Assembly (NCBI GenBank): GCA_900544205.1
Contig: UQUG01000062.1
Coordinates: 1-11,075 of the forward strand
From: an uncultured Collinsella sp.
GTDB lineage: Bacteria > Actinomycetota > Coriobacteriia > Coriobacteriales > Coriobacteriaceae
Reading direction: 5' to 3'
Length of the DNA: 11,075 bases
Part shown: piece by piece, positions 9,413 through 11,075 of the stretch
Layout: each line of letters opens with the position of its first letter
Numbering within the stretch: the stretch's first letter is position 1
Notes under the pieces: model-generated
Seen by the model: the letters and a program-made list of their open reading frames with translations, nothing else
The model's database searches: none
Told to the model about the DNA's origin: nothing
Made by a program: the position numbers and the translations under genes

Positions 9413-9534
9413 ATTTCGGTACCCCCCCTTCACCATCCTATTCAAATACAACAATTTTGTTTGTCTTGGTTAACTTTTTAGCATAAAACGGGTATCCTTT
9501 GCGGCGTCAAACAAACGGCACGCAGGAACTCACC
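9413..9534 (+). promoter_or_regulatory. Probable promoter and leader of the Nramp transporter gene
   Basis: This AT-rich 122-nt stretch between array 3 and the transporter start must hold the promoter. A plausible but weak pair is TTGTTT (9457-9462) or TTGTCT (9461-9466) with CATAAA (9482-9487). The stretch TTGGTTAAC (9466-9474), centred on the palindrome GTTAAC (9469-9474), lies between the two boxes and is a candidate site for a metal-sensing repressor such as a DtxR/MntR-type protein. That is only inference from the gene it precedes; I see no close consensus match. The ribosome binding site AGGA is at 9524-9527, about seven bases before the ATG. Confidence 0.35.
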
Positions 9535-10791
9535 ATGCTCAACCATCTCAAACAACACTTTGGCTCGCACCGCACCGGTGGTCACGGAGGCCTAGACATT
9601 GCGCGGCATATCGGCCCCGGGCTGCTCGTGACCGTCGGCTTTATCGACCCGGGCAACTGGGCCTCCAATATGGCCGCGGGCTCGCAGTTTGGCTACGCGC
9701 TGCTATGGATCGTCACGCTGTCCACGATTATGCTCATTGTGCTGCAGCACAACGCGGCACACCTGGGTATCGCAACGGGCGCCTGTCTTGCCGAAGCCAC
9801 GACGCGCTTTCTCCCCCGCTTCGTTGGACGCACGGTGCTCGCCAGTGCCTATCTCGCGACCATCGCCACCGCCATGGCCGAAGTCCTGGGTGGCGCGATT
9901 GCCCTTCAAATGCTCTTTGGGCTGCCCGTGCGTGCGGGCTGCGTCATCGTGGCGGCAGTATCGATGGCGATGCTCATGACGAACTCCTACAAGCGTGCCG
10001 AACGCTGGATCATCGCCTTCGTAGGCGTGGTAGGACTCTCGTTTTTGGCCGAGCTTGCACTAGTCAAGGTCGACTGGCCGCAAGCCGCCGCAAGCTGGAT
10101 CACGCCCAGTATGCCCACTGGCTCTGCCGCGATTATCGTGAGTGTCCTGGGTGCGGTCGTTATGCCCCACAACCTCTTTCTACACTCCGAGGTCATCCAA
10201 TCCATGCACTTCGAAGGCCAAGGCGAGCAGGTTATCGAAGAGCGCCTGCGCTATGAGCTCTTCGACACGCTCTTTTCGATGGGCGTGGGCTGGGCAATCA
10301 ACTCGGCCATGGTCATCCTGGCCGCAACGACCTTCTTTGCGCACGGCATTGTCGTAGACGACCTCGCCGTCGCAGCGGACACGCTCTCCCCCATTCTGGG
10401 CCCAGCAAGCTCGACAATCTTTGCGGTGGCGCTGCTGTTTGCGGGCCTCTCGAGTAGTGTGACGGCAGGCATGGCGGCAGGCACCATCACCGCGGGCATG
10501 TTCGACGAGGAATACGACATCCGCGACCGACATTCCTCGATTGGGGTGGCGGCATGTTTCGCCGGCGCAGTGGCGGCGTGCCTGGTCGTCCCAAATCCTT
10601 TTGAGGGTCTCATTTGGAGTCAGGCGCTGCTGTCGCTTCAGTTGCCGATTACGGTCTTTGTGCTCATGCGACTCACCAGTTCGCCCCGCGTCATGGGCAA
10701 ATACGCCAACTCGCGCCCGCTCAACGCGTTGCTCGTAGGAATCGGCGTCATCGTAACAGTTCTCGACATCGTGCTGCTAACGGGGATGTAA
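9535..10791 (+). CDS. mntH: Nramp-family Mn2+/Fe2+ transporter
   Basis: This 418-residue membrane protein belongs to the Nramp (SLC11/MntH) family of proton-linked divalent metal importers. The diagnostic TM1 motif DPGN is at 38-41, with Asp38 and Asn41 as metal ligands. The TM6 motif MPHNLFLHS starts at Met210, the metal-coordinating methionine, with His212 beside it. About eleven hydrophobic segments can be traced, as usual for the family, and GLSSSVTAGMAAGT near 304-317 is the usual conserved late motif. The ATG at 9535 is chosen because an AGGA lies just upstream and homologues begin shortly before the GPGLLVTVGFIDPGN region; a TTG twelve codons earlier is open but has no ribosome binding site. 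Manganese is the likelier substrate for a bacterial member, but iron cannot be excluded. No metal-sensor gene is adjacent. It stands alone on the plus strand. Confidence 0.93.
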   Translation: MLNHLKQHFGSHRTGGHGGLDIARHIGPGLLVTVGFIDPGNWASNMAAGSQFGYALLWIVTLSTIMLIVLQHNAAHLGIATGACLAEATTRFLPRFVGRTVLASAYLATIATAMAEVLGGAIALQMLFGLPVRAGCVIVAAVSMAMLMTNSYKRAERWIIAFVGVVGLSFLAELALVKVDWPQAAASWITPSMPTGSAAIIVSVLGAVVMPHNLFLHSEVIQSMHFEGQGEQVIEERLRYELFDTLFSMGVGWAINSAMVILAATTFFAHGIVVDDLAVAADTLSPILGPASSTIFAVALLFAGLSSSVTAGMAAGTITAGMFDEEYDIRDRHSSIGVAACFAGAVAACLVVPNPFEGLIWSQALLSLQLPITVFVLMRLTSSPRVMGKYANSRPLNALLVGIGVIVTVLDIVLLTGM

Positions 10792-10821
10792 TTGGGATGG
10801 CGTGACTGTCCAGATATAACG

Positions 10822-10861
10822 TCTTAATCTGTAACACGTAAGGCCGTTTTAAACCGTCAGA
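10822..10861. repeat. Solitary half hairpin-repeat unit
   Basis: The left arm TCTTAATCTGTAACA (10822-10836) matches the family consensus with changes at positions 4 and 5. It is followed by 25 nt that still look like a family spacer (AGGCCGTTTT in the middle, GTCAGA at the end). The right arm expected at 10862-10876 is absent; the terminator hairpin of the rubredoxin gene begins at 10870 instead. It begins 30 nt past the Nramp stop codon. It is best read as a truncated unit. Confidence 0.8.
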
Positions 10862-10869
10862 TAAATCAA

Positions 10870-10903
10870 AAGGGCCCCGGCCGAGAATTCGACCGGGGCC
10901 CTT
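10870..10903 (-). terminator. Rho-independent terminator of the rubredoxin gene
   Basis: An 11-bp perfect GC-rich stem (AAGGGCCCCGG at 10870-10880 and its complement at 10893-10903) closes a 12-nt loop. Read on the minus strand, the stem is followed by TTTTGATTTA, the U-rich tail expected of an intrinsic terminator. It lies about 40 nt past the rubredoxin stop codon. On the plus strand only a short TT follows, so it might also slow transcription from the Nramp gene but is weaker in that direction. Confidence 0.85.
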
Positions 10904-10943
10904 GGACAGAGCTCTGTATGGCTAATCGCCGTGTGTCTACGAG

Positions 10944-11075
10944 TTACTCCTCGACGAGCTCAAACTCATCGGGGCCGACGCCGCAGACCGGGCATACGTA
11001 ATCCTCGGGCAGCTCGGGCGTGTCGACCTCAACCTCGTAACCGCAAACGGTGCACACGAACTTATACGTCTTCTT
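10944..11075 (-). CDS. Rubredoxin or rubredoxin-like domain (5' end outside window)
   Basis: The visible 43 residues contain the two iron-binding CxxCG knuckles: CTVCG near the start and CPVCG after the DYV segment. Four cysteines would hold one iron for single-electron transfer in the cytoplasm, as in rubredoxins of anaerobes. The spacing between knuckles is shorter than in classic 52-54-residue rubredoxins and is closer to the rubredoxin-like tail of rubrerythrins. The protein could be a stand-alone short rubredoxin whose start lies just outside the window (KKTYKF would follow a Met), or the C-terminal domain of a longer enzyme. It ends in TAA at 10946-10944 and is followed by a strong terminator. 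Confidence 0.9.
   Translation of the reverse strand, partial: KKTYKFVCTVCGYEVEVDTPELPEDYVCPVCGVGPDEFELVEE

Overview
The window looks like a chromosomal segment of a high-GC anaerobic actinobacterium, most likely the Coriobacteriia and probably Collinsella or a close relative. This is inferred from protein style, strong GC-ending codon use in the long genes, a rubredoxin, and a particular family of intergenic hairpin repeats. I could not run a taxonomic search.

Layout, left to right. (1) A minus-strand gene start runs off the left edge (1-18). (2) Hairpin-repeat array 1 (170-306). (3) A minus-strand gene for a predicted PD-(D/E)XK-type nuclease with an AbiEi-like front part (348-1418). (4) Hairpin-repeat array 2 (1445-1742). 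(5) A minus-strand conserved-looking hypothetical protein (1779-2486). (6) A gene-free stretch ending in a 21-bp inverted repeat just past the end of gltD. (7) The minus-strand operon gltB-gltD (9012 down to 2840), both subunits of NADPH-type glutamate synthase, with 5 bp between the genes and the gltD ribosome binding site inside the end of gltB. (8) A divergent intergenic region holding a probable 3' remnant of a lost gene and hairpin-repeat array 3 (9195-9412). (9) A plus-strand Nramp-family Mn2+/Fe2+ transporter (9535-10791). (10) A solitary half hairpin repeat, a rho-independent terminator, and the 3' end of a minus-strand rubredoxin cut by the right edge.

Housekeeping content: GltBD makes two glutamates from glutamine, 2-oxoglutarate and NADPH. 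The Nramp protein imports manganese or iron. The rubredoxin is an electron carrier. Apart from gltB-gltD these genes show no common pathway.

The unusual content is the repeat family. Nine complete units were found, each an inverted repeat of 15-nt arms (consensus TCTCGATCTGTAACA and its complement) around a spacer of exactly 25 nt. Units are joined by linkers of 25 nt (one of 26 nt). Arms therefore recur every 40 bp in alternating orientation, although spacers and linkers have diverged in sequence. Some arms show compensated base changes. Arrays 1 and 2 share a homologous linker and bracket the nuclease gene as diverged direct repeats. The arrays and the solo half unit each lie 17-41 nt past a stop codon. 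I do not know a described element that matches all of this, and the function is open.
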